DNA from: an uncultured Oscillospiraceae bacterium
Lineage (GTDB): Bacteria; Bacillota; Clostridia; Oscillospirales; Acutalibacteraceae
Assembly (NCBI GenBank): GCA_900541975.1
Contig: UQLR01000002.1
Location: 102,863 to 166,862, forward strand
DNA: 64,000 nucleotides
Reading direction: 5' to 3'
Below, in pieces: positions 53,586 to 61,598 of this stretch. The translations under genes were made by a program, and so were the position numbers. The notes beneath the pieces were generated by a model. The model saw only the letters and a program-made list of their open reading frames with translations, was not told the DNA's origin and did not search any database. Within the stretch, counting starts at the first letter, position 1; every line of letters begins with the position of its first letter.

Positions 53586-54704
53586 ATGGTACGTAAAGTT
53601 ACAAAAATGTGCATGATCTTGTTGCAAAAAGAGACGGTACTATGTATCTCTATTATATTAGCTTTGCTTTCCTGTTTCTTTGTTCCGCCCAGCCATTTAT
53701 ATTTTTCATACGTTGACTGGGACACATTGGCCCTTTTGTTCAGTTTAATGGCGGTTATGAAAGGATTGCAAAAGGCCGGTTTTTTTGTCTGTATGGCAAA
53801 TTTTTTACTAAAGAGGATTACGACCACGCGAACAATGCTGTTGATCCTTGTTTTTTTACCTTTTGTTTTAAGTATGGTTATTACAAATGACGTTGCATTA
53901 ATTACTTTTGTACCATTTGGCCTTATTGTACTGCGAATAGCAGGGCAGGAGCGTTTGGCGGCGCCACAGGCAGTGTTGCAAACTGTTGCGGCGAACCTTG
54001 GCAGCATGCTGACGCCGATGGGGAATCCTCAAAATCTTTACTTATATAATAAGTCCGGTATAAGGTTTGAAGAATTATGTGCGTTAATGTTTCCCTATGT
54101 TCTTGTTTCCGGGGTTTGTCTGGCGCTTATAATTGTTTTTAGGAAGCCTGTTCGTATTTCTGGTGTATCGCTGCCTGTTAAATTGGGAAGTCCAACAGCC
54201 TTGTTGTGCTGCACTGCAGGGTTTGCGCTGTGCCTTCTTGGAATCTTTAAAGTCATCCCACCCAGTATCATTGTAATCGTCGTGGTTGTTTTTTTGCTGT
54301 TTAAAGACCGCAAACTGTTATTAACGATTGATTATTCATTATTGGGAACTTTTATTTCTTTTTTCATTTTTATAGGAAACATTGCGAATATTGAAAGCTT
54401 TCAAAATTTTCTGGCTTCAATTCTGACAGGCCATGTTGAGTTGGCAGCAGTTGTGACCAGCCAGGTTACCAGTAATGTGCCTGCAGCTTTATTATTATCC
54501 GGATTTACTTCGCAATGGAAAAGCCTTATTATTGGCTGTAATTTTGGGGGCCTGGGAACGTTGATTGCTTCCATGGCAAGCTTAATTTCCTATAAAATTG
54601 TGGTCAAAACGTATCCAGAACAACGTAAGCAATATTTTTGGCAATTTACTCTCTGCAATATCTGTCTTCTGGGGCTCCTTTTTTTGGTGTACTGTTTGCT
54701 ATAA
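53586..54704 (+). CDS. SLC13/ArsB-superfamily anion permease
   Basis: 372 residues with about ten hydrophobic segments, from the ATG at 53586 with GGGGG six bases upstream. Family marks are DWDTLALLFSLMAVMKGLQKAGFF, FVLSMVITNDVALITFVPFGLIVL (the conserved asparagine of the first re-entrant loop), AANLGSMLTPMGNPQNLYLY, and in the second half SQVTSNVPAALLLSGFTSQWKSLIIGCNFGGLGTLIASMASLIS. These place it in the ion transporter superfamily with citrate, dicarboxylate and arsenite carriers; the substrate cannot be told. It is short for the family (usually 400-470). Codon use is AT-rich, unlike most of the window. Confidence 0.83.
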   Translation: MVRKVTKMCMILLQKETVLCISIILALLSCFFVPPSHLYFSYVDWDTLALLFSLMAVMKGLQKAGFFVCMANFLLKRITTTRTMLLILVFLPFVLSMVITNDVALITFVPFGLIVLRIAGQERLAAPQAVLQTVAANLGSMLTPMGNPQNLYLYNKSGIRFEELCALMFPYVLVSGVCLALIIVFRKPVRISGVSLPVKLGSPTALLCCTAGFALCLLGIFKVIPPSIIVIVVVVFLLFKDRKLLLTIDYSLLGTFISFFIFIGNIANIESFQNFLASILTGHVELAAVVTSQVTSNVPAALLLSGFTSQWKSLIIGCNFGGLGTLIASMASLISYKIVVKTYPEQRKQYFWQFTLCNICLLGLLFLVYCLL

Positions 54705-54818
54705 GATTTCATTTGTATGCGCCGGCAGAAGGTATATGAAAATGGTTAGCCTGTTAAAGATAGCTGAAACATCCAAAAAGCCTGCCCCTTTACATTGCAG
54801 CAGGCGGCGTTTCAGTTA

Positions 54819-54851
54819 AAATGCCCACTCTTTTGAGCGGGCATTTTTTAT
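54819..54851 (+). terminator. Terminator after the permease gene, possibly bidirectional
   Basis: AAATGCCC and GGGCATTT arms (54819-54849) with inner ACTC/GAGC pairing and T run; lies between convergent genes. Confidence 0.75.
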
Positions 54852-54892
54852 GTGATTTGCTGTTGTTTGTTTTTGCAAAAGCTGCATTTTTG

Positions 54893-55120
54893 CTATTTGC
54901 TTTTCTGATATTTTATAATTAATCCAATAATTAAAAAAATGACAGCCGCGCCTATAAAAACTGGAGCCAAAAAGCCTGATACGGAAATAAAGAAACAAAT
55001 GCTGTCATTTGTCTGTAATAAAGAACGGTTTGCTGAAAAGCCAATTGCAAGCATTAAGTCGATAATACCAATCCATCCGGTTATGCTTGCAAGGATCAGC
55101 AATATTTTATACAGTTTCAA
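54893..55120 (-). CDS. Small two-helix membrane protein, unknown
   Basis: 75 residues from a TTG at 55120, with GAAGGAG seven to eight bases upstream, which is why I accept it. Two hydrophobic segments (about residues 5-27 and 42-68) are separated by a short polar loop; the C-terminus is IKYQKSK. Not recognised. It is divergent from the XRE-type regulator 128 bases away and may be its target, which is a common arrangement for small membrane proteins controlled by such repressors. Confidence 0.6.
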   Translation of the reverse strand: MKLYKILLILASITGWIGIIDLMLAIGFSANRSLLQTNDSICFFISVSGFLAPVFIGAAVIFLIIGLIIKYQKSK

Positions 55121-55248
55121 AAGCTTTCTCCTTCCTGTTCATATATGTAGGAATTGCTGTATAATAACTACTAATTGTCATAATTTTACACCTATAGTCA
55201 CTGATATGTCAAGAGGTTGGTTGTTATAATAAAATTGGTGATGAATTG

Positions 55249-55584
55249 ATGAAAAATATAAATTATCAATTGGTCGGACAAAGGGTAAAGCAACTACGAA
55301 ATAAAAAGCATTTAACACAAGAGCAGTTAGCGGAAGCCTGCAATATTTCGACCTCTTATCTGGGACATATTGAACGTGGAAGTAAAAAATTATCACTGGA
55401 AACTGCTGTAAAAATTGCCCAATGTCTGCATGTCAGTCTGGATGCACTTGTAATTGACGGCGTTTTAGAAAACAGCGGGCTGTTATCAAATATTGAGGCG
55501 ATTATTAAAAAACAGGACAAAAAGAAGCAAGAACAATTTATCCGCCTGTTGAAGATTTTAGCCAAAAACATAGATGCACTGTAG
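55249..55584 (+). CDS. XRE-family helix-turn-helix transcriptional regulator
   Basis: 111 residues from the ATG at 55249. The DNA-binding domain is residues 8-65: LVGQRVKQLRNKKHLTQEQLAEACNISTSYLGHIERGSKKLSLETAVKIAQCLHVSLDAL. The remaining 45 residues form a charged helical tail (NIEAIIKKQDKKKQEQFIRLLKIL), probably for dimer formation. Repressors of this size often control their own and a divergent gene; the small membrane protein at 54893-55120 is the candidate. Upstream TTATAAT near 55225 looks like its -10. AT-rich, ends at a good terminator. Confidence 0.88.
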   Translation: MKNINYQLVGQRVKQLRNKKHLTQEQLAEACNISTSYLGHIERGSKKLSLETAVKIAQCLHVSLDALVIDGVLENSGLLSNIEAIIKKQDKKKQEQFIRLLKILAKNIDAL

Positions 55585-55587
55585 GTT

Positions 55588-55627
55588 CCTGCCGTTGATG
55601 CGTTTGTCCTCAATGGCAGGTTTTTTT
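55588..55627 (+). terminator. Terminator after the XRE regulator
   Basis: CCTGCCGTTGA pairs with TCAATGGCAGG, then TTTTTTT. Confidence 0.85.
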
Positions 55628-56070
55628 GTGTGAAAAATAAAAATATTTTACAATGAAATTAAAAATGCAGGTTGTTTTGCCGAAAGCATATGTGACCGTA
55701 TCGGCAAAAGCGCAAAAGAAAAAATGAAGGCAAATATTTACGCTGGCCTTGTTTCCAGACATCTGTTGTACGTAACTGCTGTATACAGACAATTTTAAAT
55801 GTCGTGCAGGTTTGTATGGTTTTCACTATATAAATAAAAATGAAAAAATTTTTATCCGGAAAATCTCATAAAAGAAATTATAAAGAAGAATTGGATTTCA
55901 CGTGAAGAGATAAAAAAAGAAAAGAATATCAGAAAAAGAAGCAATTTAGACAAAAACCGCATTTTGTTTTTGTTTGATTTTTTTGTGTTTCTCTATATAA
56001 TCTAATTTGGTTTTGCTTTAATATGATAAACCGATAAAAGCAAAAATTGCACACAAAGAAAGGATTTGGA
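55628..56070 (+). promoter_or_regulatory. Gene-free AT-rich stretch before the CBM25 protein gene
   Basis: About 440 bases in which I see no supported gene. A TATAAT at 55996-56001 and GAAAGGATTTGG at about 56058-56069 are probably the promoter and ribosome site of the following gene. The remainder is unexplained AT-rich DNA. Confidence 0.4.
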
Positions 56071-57832
56071 ATGATGAGTAAAAGACGAAAAAGGCTGGGA
56101 ACGGCCCTGTTATCCTGCATCATGCTGCTGTCCTGCTTTGCAGGCGGAAGGAGGATATGCACCGTATACATATAGCTTTTCCTGTGCACATCAGGAGATC
56201 AGCGATGACCAGTATACAACCGGCTACTCCGAAAGCAGTACGGGGCATTTGTTTGTACGGAACCCGGGTACCTATTGTGTTACAGGGTATGTAAAAGACC
56301 GCAGTGGCAGAGTTTTGACGTCTGTGCTATATGTTACCGCGGTTGAGGAAGACTTTACGATTCGTTCTTTTACAACTGATCCAGAATCACCGGTAGCGTT
56401 GGGAAATAAAATTACCTTTACGGTGTCTACTGCGGGGGAAAACGTTTATCCATATTCCAAAGATATTTATACCTGGACTATTCAAAAGGATGGGCAAGCG
56501 GTGGCAAATCCCAAGACGACCGAGATTACAGAGAAAAATGTAGGCCAGAAAACCAGTACCGCAAAAATGGAGTGGACGCCTACCGAAACCGGCCAATACA
56601 TAGCAACCGTGCGAGCGGTGGATTATAAAAATAATGTTGCAGAAAAAAGCGTTGCGTTTACAGTGAGCGAAGAGATGCACGTGGAATCACTTACCGCAGA
56701 CCCAAAATCACCTGTAAAAATTGGGGAAGAAATCACCTTTACGGCAATCACCAATGGGGATGGCATTTCTGCGTATTATCCGTATCACAAAGTGGAATCC
56801 TCTTGGACTGTTAAAAAGGACGGGCAGGTAGTTGCAAGCCCGGAGACGTCTTATTTCAACAGAATTGCGTACCGGAGCAGCCAGCTTCAGGCAAAGTGGA
56901 CGCCTGATGAAGCCGGAAATTACGCTGTGACCGTGCAGGTGGAGGATATTGAAGGAAATTTTGCAGAGAAGACCAGTTGGTTTATAGTGGAAGATGCGTT
57001 GTGCATAGATTCGTTTACGACGGACCTGGACAACTATATGGGGATATATGGGACTGTGAATATGCGAGCGCAGGCGGCCGGCGGCATGGCCCCCTACCAG
57101 TATCAGTTCTCCTATTGGAAAACAGGAAGCAATACTGTGATACAGCCCTATTCTGATCAAAATACGGCGTCTGTGCAGTTTAAAGAAGCAGGAACATACA
57201 GGCTTCTTGTAAGCGTGAAGGATGCAAAAGGCAATGTGGCGACTGAGAAAAAGACCTTTACCGTGGCAAACCTGTATGTAATGCAGTTGAATGCAAGCAA
57301 AACAGATGCACAGGCGGGGGAAACGGTGACCTTCCGTGCAGAAACTTCCAACGAAGCCAAGGATATTACCTATAGCAATTATTATTATACGGTTACAAAG
57401 GACGGAAAGACGCAGAGCCTGACGACCAATACGGACAAGACGGCAAACTGGGCGCCACCAGAAGCCGGAACCTATACAGTCAGGCTGGGAATCCGGTACG
57501 ATGAAAAAGTATTGTCATTTAAAACAATGGAATATACCGTATCGCCACCAAGCAACCGTATTACAATTTACTATAAGGGTTACAGTACGCCGTACATTCA
57601 TTACCAGATAGGAGAAGGAAGCTGGACCAACGTGCCGGGAATAGCAATGGAAGAAAGCGCGGCCATGCCGGGTTATACGCATCAATACACCATTGAGCTT
57701 GGCGATGCGGCCTATGCAAACGTGTGCTTTAACGACGGGCACAACAATTGGGACAGCAGAAACGGACAGAATTACCGCTTTGAAGCGGGGACGTATACCT
57801 ACCAAAACGGACAGGTGGTAAAAATAGGATAA
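56071..57832 (+). pseudogene. Secreted repeat protein with C-terminal CBM25 starch-binding module, frame broken after signal peptide
   Basis: An ATG at 56071 (AAAGAAAGGA upstream) encodes a signal peptide, MMSKRRKRLGTALLSCIMLL and on to SCFAGG, but this frame stops within 40 codons. From about 56138 another frame is open for 564 residues. It holds four Ig/cadherin-like modules (GGYAPYTYSFSC, then two beginning FTTDPESPVALG or LTADPKSPVKIG, then GGMAPYQYQFSYW), a further such module, and a C-terminal CBM25 (about residues 465-560: ITIYYKGYSTPYIHYQIGEGSWTNVPGIAM...ANVCFNDGHNNWDSRNGQNYRF). The first module lacks its first strands, so one deletion could explain both the shift and the missing part. 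Without the signal peptide the product would not be secreted. Confidence 0.78.
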
Positions 57833-57866
57833 GGATCTGGTTTGTTGAAAAAGAGAAAAAGATAAA

Positions 57867-57906
57867 AGGGATGGCGCCGCTTTAAAGCGGCGCCATCCCT
57901 GCGTTT
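57867..57906 (+). terminator. Perfect palindromic terminator between convergent genes
   Basis: AGGGATGGCGCCGCTTT pairs exactly with AAAGCGGCGCCATCCCT; GCGTTTTG follows on plus and CTTTTATC on minus. Confidence 0.8.
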
Positions 57907-57953
57907 TGTTTTGAAAAGCAATGCGGCATACCAAAGAGGCAGGGATAAAAATA

Positions 57954-58964
57954 TCAGGCCGGTAGTTTTGCTTTACAAGTTTGACCTTTTTTAAGCCACG
58001 CGATGGTATCTGCAATTGTCTGGTACAGGTCGCGGGGCCGCCAACCCAACTCGCTGGTAGCCTTGTCATGGGAAAAACGGTCGTTGCTTTGCAGTGTATA
58101 CAAAGAATAGCTTGTATACAGCGGGCGTTGTCTGGTGCGTTTTGCGTGCAGCTGTATAAAGGGGACGGCAGCTTTTGCAAGCCATATAGGTAAAACGGGC
58201 AAACGCCGGCCGCCGCAAATGCTGCGGACCATCTTCAGCAGTTCTTTAATTTCGTAATGCCGGTTTGATAATATATAGCATTCTCCTTTTTTACCTTTGT
58301 CCGCCGCCAGCAGACAACCCTGAGCAACATCGCGCACATCTACAAAATCGTAGCCGCCGTTTACGCAGGCGGGCAGACGTCCGCAGATGTAGTCGCTTAC
58401 CAGTTGTACCAAATGGTTGCAATGAGCGTCGTACGGCCCTAAAATACCGGAAGGATGCACTACGACGGCGTCAAGCCCCTGTTTAATTTCTTCAAGCAGC
58501 AGCCTGGTTGCTTCTGCCTTCGTTTTGGCATATCCACCTGTGACCTGCTGCGGGGAAAAGCTGTAAACCTCCTTTAAAACGAGCGGCTTTGCTTTTTCCG
58601 GTATGGCATGGACAGAGCTGACATATACCATACGTTTAACCTTTTTTTCCAGGCAAAGCGCGGCAACTGTTTTTGTACCATTGACGTTCACGTCGTATAG
58701 GGTGGGGGAGGCTTTCTTGGCAATATTTATAATGCCGGCGGTATGCAGCACGATTACCTGTGCGCCCTGCGTGTCTGCAAAAAGCGGCAGAAGTGTTTCA
58801 CGCTTGCGCACGTCGCCCTTATAATAAGTAACGTTGCCATGGTCTGTTGCGTGCTCCTGTGGAAGGATCAGGCCGCGTACCAGGCAATCCTGTTTTTCCA
58901 GCATACGTACCAGCGTACTTCCCAGATGGCCGTTTGCACCGGTGATAATGTAGATCCGTTTCAT
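57954..58964 (-). CDS. NAD(P)-dependent extended SDR epimerase/reductase
   Basis: 336 residues from the ATG at 58964, with GAGG about 11 bases upstream. The Rossmann motif TGANGHLGSTLVRMLEKQ is near residue 7, the catalytic tyrosine motif is GGYAKTKAEATRLL with Ser upstream in VYVSSVHAIPE, and VVHPSGILGPYD follows. It is most like dihydroflavonol-4-reductase or 3-beta-HSD-type enzymes that reduce ketones on small molecules. The substrate is unknown. It is divergent from a TetR-type regulator 158 bases away, which probably represses it. Confidence 0.88.
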   Translation of the reverse strand: MKRIYIITGANGHLGSTLVRMLEKQDCLVRGLILPQEHATDHGNVTYYKGDVRKRETLLPLFADTQGAQVIVLHTAGIINIAKKASPTLYDVNVNGTKTVAALCLEKKVKRMVYVSSVHAIPEKAKPLVLKEVYSFSPQQVTGGYAKTKAEATRLLLEEIKQGLDAVVVHPSGILGPYDAHCNHLVQLVSDYICGRLPACVNGGYDFVDVRDVAQGCLLAADKGKKGECYILSNRHYEIKELLKMVRSICGGRRLPVLPIWLAKAAVPFIQLHAKRTRQRPLYTSYSLYTLQSNDRFSHDKATSELGWRPRDLYQTIADTIAWLKKGQTCKAKLPA

Positions 58965-59121
58965 AATTGTATACACCTCTTATAATTTATGAACACCATG
59001 TTGGTTTTCGTTTCTAATTGTATTATAATCATCTTACAGGAAAACTACAATTGCCAGTTTTTTTTAAAATGCAAAAATATTGAACAGACGCAACACGGGT
59101 TGTTGAAAAGGAGAGGTTATT

Positions 59122-59757
59122 TTGAAAAAGTTTAAAAACGACCACCGCACGCGTGTGACAAAACTGCTGATACGAAAGGCCTTTACCCATCTTTTAAAAC
59201 AAAAACCCATTCAAAGCATTTCTATTAAAGAGCTGTGTGAGTTGGCGGGAATTAACCGCGGTACATTTTATACGCATTATACCGATATTTATGATCTGCG
59301 CAGCCAAATGGAGGAGGAAATGCTGCAGGATTTTGAAAAAGCGCTTGCGCCGCTTTTTTCCAACGAACAGGAACAACTGACGCCTGTAAAGATAACAGCA
59401 GGGGTTTTTCAGTGTTTAAAAGAAAATTCAGACTTGTGCACCGTTACGCTGGGGGATTATGGCGACAAAGCTTTCGCGCTGAAGCTGATTAATATGGGGC
59501 GGGAAAAGTGCATTACGTCCTATTCCGGCTATTTTAAAAACGCATCTGAAAAAGAGATTGAATATTTTTACGCGTTTGCAAGCGCAGGCTGCATAGGACT
59601 GCTGCAAAAATGGCTGGAAGAGGGTATGGTAACACCCGCGCAGCAGGTTGCAGAGATGGCGGAAGACATGATGTACAGAGGGATTGGTTTTTTAAATGGA
59701 ACAGACACGCGGGAGTTGGATGCAAGGAAAGAACACGAAGGAAAGACGCCGGGATAA
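59122..59757 (+). CDS. TetR-family transcriptional regulator
   Basis: 211 residues from a TTG at 59122 with AAAAGGAGAGG just upstream. The N-terminal helix-turn-helix reads RKAFTHLLKQKPIQSISIKELCELAGINRGTFYTHYTDIYDLRSQMEEE (about 18-65). The C-terminal domain resembles that of the DhaS/TetR_C_8 group (FYAFASAGCIGLLQKWLEEGM). It likely controls the divergent SDR gene and itself. It ends convergently at a palindromic terminator shared with the M23 peptidase gene. Confidence 0.9.
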   Translation: MKKFKNDHRTRVTKLLIRKAFTHLLKQKPIQSISIKELCELAGINRGTFYTHYTDIYDLRSQMEEEMLQDFEKALAPLFSNEQEQLTPVKITAGVFQCLKENSDLCTVTLGDYGDKAFALKLINMGREKCITSYSGYFKNASEKEIEYFYAFASAGCIGLLQKWLEEGMVTPAQQVAEMAEDMMYRGIGFLNGTDTRELDARKEHEGKTPG

Positions 59758-59785
59758 ATTTATGTAATTCTTTTTAGAAAAAAGA

Positions 59786-59815
59786 AAAGGCGGGCAATTT
59801 GCCCGCCTTTGTTCT
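59786..59815 (+). terminator. Bidirectional terminator
   Basis: AAAGGCGGGCAA pairs with TTGCCCGCCTTT; T-rich on both strands between convergent genes. Confidence 0.85.
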
Positions 59816-59840
59816 TTGTCTTTTTATCAAAGCAGTCCAT

Positions 59841-61007
59841 TTAGAACAGTTCAGACGCCGGGTCGTAACGCTGGCCGTTAAACCAGCATTCGAAATGCAG
59901 GTGCGCGCCGTAGGAATTGCCCGTGTTGCCGATATAACCTATAATTTCGCCCTGCTGTACGGCCTGGCCCGGCTCTACAACGAGCACGCTGCAATGCGCA
60001 TACAGGGTGGAGTAGCCGCCGCCGTGGTCGAGCATAACATAATATCCCCAGCCGGAGCCCCAGGAATCTGTTGCATTTGCGCGTATAACCGTGCCGCTTT
60101 GCGCTGCAATAATGGGCTTGCCGTAGGCGCTGCCGTTGCAGGCAAAATCCATCCCCTGGTGGTTGCGGCTGTCGCCCCAGTAGGAGGTGATCACGTTGCA
60201 TTCCGGCGCGGGCCAGATGTACCCGTTTGCGCCGCCTGAACCGTTGCCAAGGATCCCGCCGTTTTCCTGTACATACTGCTTGTGCCACTGTGCAAGCTCT
60301 TCAGACAGGGCTTCTTGCTCGGCGGAGTTTTTCTGTAGCTGGTCTTCCAGTTCCTCCTGCGTTTTTTGCAGGCGGCTGAGGACTTCGTCGCATTCCTGCT
60401 TAAGGGCGTCAAGCTCCTTGTAGTTTTTTTCAAGCTCGGTTTTGGATTGGGAGACAACGGCCTTTTCTTCTTCGAGCGCGGTTTTCTCCGCCGTGACGGC
60501 ATGCAGTTTTTGGGAAAGCTTGTCAATGATTTTTGCATCAAACGAGGAGATGCTTTCGACCAGGTATGCTTTGTCTATAAAATCGTTGAAATCTTTGGCG
60601 CCCAGGATGATTTCCAACGTAGAGGCTTCCCCAGCCATATAGATTGCGCGGATGCGCTGGCCCAAAATTTCGTAATCCTGGTCAATTTCTTCCTGTTGCA
60701 CGCGGATTTGCGCTTCTTTTTCCACAATTTGTTTATTACAGGTAGAAATGGTGGTGTTCAAAAGGTCGATCTGCTCCTGCAGGTTGTCGATCTTTGCCTG
60801 CAGCGCCTGTTGCAGCTGCAATTGTTCTGTGGCGTCTTCGCGCGCCTGGTCAAGCTGCCGGTCGAGCTCTTCCTGCTGTTGCTGCAGTTGCTGGCTGCGG
60901 GTTGAAAATTCGCTGATGTCTGCAATGGCGTACGCAGACGCTGTGCAGGAAAGGGCGGTGCATAAAAACAAGCACAGGCCCCGGCGCAGCAAACGATGAA
61001 ATCGCAT
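59841..61007 (-). CDS. Secreted coiled-coil M23 peptidase (EnvC/NlpD-like murein hydrolase or activator)
   Basis: 388 residues. Signal peptide about 1-28 (LLRRGLCLFLCTALSCTASAYA), long coiled coil about 33-255 rich in Gln/Glu (RSQQLQQQQEELDRQLDQAR), glycine linker (GGILGNGSGGANG), then the M23 domain about 265-388. Zinc ligands are visible in NHQGMDFA (first His and Asp) and GAHLHFECW (His-x-His), so it should be an active endopeptidase, unlike E. coli EnvC. It cleaves or activates cleavage of peptidoglycan during growth or division. AAAGGAC precedes the ATG. Its leader contains a hairpin at 61030-61079. Confidence 0.93.
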   Translation of the reverse strand: MRFHRLLRRGLCLFLCTALSCTASAYAIADISEFSTRSQQLQQQQEELDRQLDQAREDATEQLQLQQALQAKIDNLQEQIDLLNTTISTCNKQIVEKEAQIRVQQEEIDQDYEILGQRIRAIYMAGEASTLEIILGAKDFNDFIDKAYLVESISSFDAKIIDKLSQKLHAVTAEKTALEEEKAVVSQSKTELEKNYKELDALKQECDEVLSRLQKTQEELEDQLQKNSAEQEALSEELAQWHKQYVQENGGILGNGSGGANGYIWPAPECNVITSYWGDSRNHQGMDFACNGSAYGKPIIAAQSGTVIRANATDSWGSGWGYYVMLDHGGGYSTLYAHCSVLVVEPGQAVQQGEIIGYIGNTGNSYGAHLHFECWFNGQRYDPASELF

Positions 61008-61029
61008 GGTGGATCTGTCCTTTCTTAAT

Positions 61030-61079
61030 ATAAATCCCGCGCGGAAAAATGTCTGAAAAGAACAGACAAAACGGGATTT
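61030..61079 (-). promoter_or_regulatory. Nested inverted repeats in the leader of the M23 peptidase gene
   Basis: AAATCCCG/CGGGATTT enclose TGTCTG/CAGACA. The outer arm ends about ten bases before the ribosome site, so it could influence translation. Confidence 0.5.
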
Positions 61080-61273
61080 TGCCGATTAAAGCTGTTTTTA
61101 ATCTACCATAAACGGCGTATGTTTGCAAGGTGTTTTATAGATTGAAACGCTGCGCAGAAAAAACGGGGCAAAAAAGCAGGAAAAAGGGGGGCCTTTTGCG
61201 GCTCCAATTTTTACCAATAATTTACAAATGTATGAAAATCTTTTGAGAGATATACCAATCTTAACAGAAATGT

Positions 61274-61322
61274 GACCAGTTTTCACAAAACTATATACAA
61301 AATTTTATTTTTGTGGTACGGT
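61274..61322 (+). promoter_or_regulatory. Candidate AgrA-controlled promoter of the CBM26-like gene
   Basis: Element at 61274-61301: GACCAGTTTT, one base, ACAAAACTAT, two bases, ACAAA. It is identical to that before agrB at 25 of 28 positions, and the 15-base gap to the -10 (TACGGT, 61317-61322, then CTA) is the same. No -35 is seen. Confidence 0.7.
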
Positions 61323-61327
61323 CTAAG

Positions 61328-61598
61328 TGCGAAAAGCAAAGGAAAGCCTCTGTGTGAAATAAAATCACACGGACGAGCGTCCTGCGCCGAATGCAATTTT
61401 TCCCCAGATCGTTTGCCGCGGCAGATGTGTTCGGTTTAAAAATTTATGAAAGCGGACAAGCTGTTTGATGCAAACGGGGGCGTCGGCCGGTTTTGGGCAC
61501 ACCCTCGCCGGGGTGCGTGAAACCTATTCACAAAAATGTAGCATGTAAAATTTTTTCTTGCATGCCTACAAAAACATCATGAAAGGGAGGCATTTAAC
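61328..61598 (+). promoter_or_regulatory. Long structured 5' leader of the CBM26-like gene
   Basis: If transcription begins near 61328, about 270 bases are untranslated. Visible hairpins: CTGTGTGA/TCACACGG (61350-61372), CACCC/GGGTG (about 61499-61515) and TGTAGCATG with GCATGCCTACA (about 61539-61571), the last just before AAAGGGAGG (61581-61589). No known riboswitch class was recognised. Confidence 0.45.

Noticed and set aside
55610..55792. A 60-codon minus-strand frame in the AT-rich gap
   Set aside because: It overlaps the terminator of the XRE gene, has no ribosome site and matches nothing known.
61391..61520. Two tiny frames of 25 and 24 codons (61391-61468 and 61446-61520) in the leader of the CBM26-like gene
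   Set aside because: Neither has a ribosome site or a recognisable peptide pattern; worth rechecking only if the leader proves to be translated.
61340..61598. Cyclic-di-GMP or other known riboswitch in the CBM26 leader
   Set aside because: The conserved core sequences of those classes could not be found by eye.
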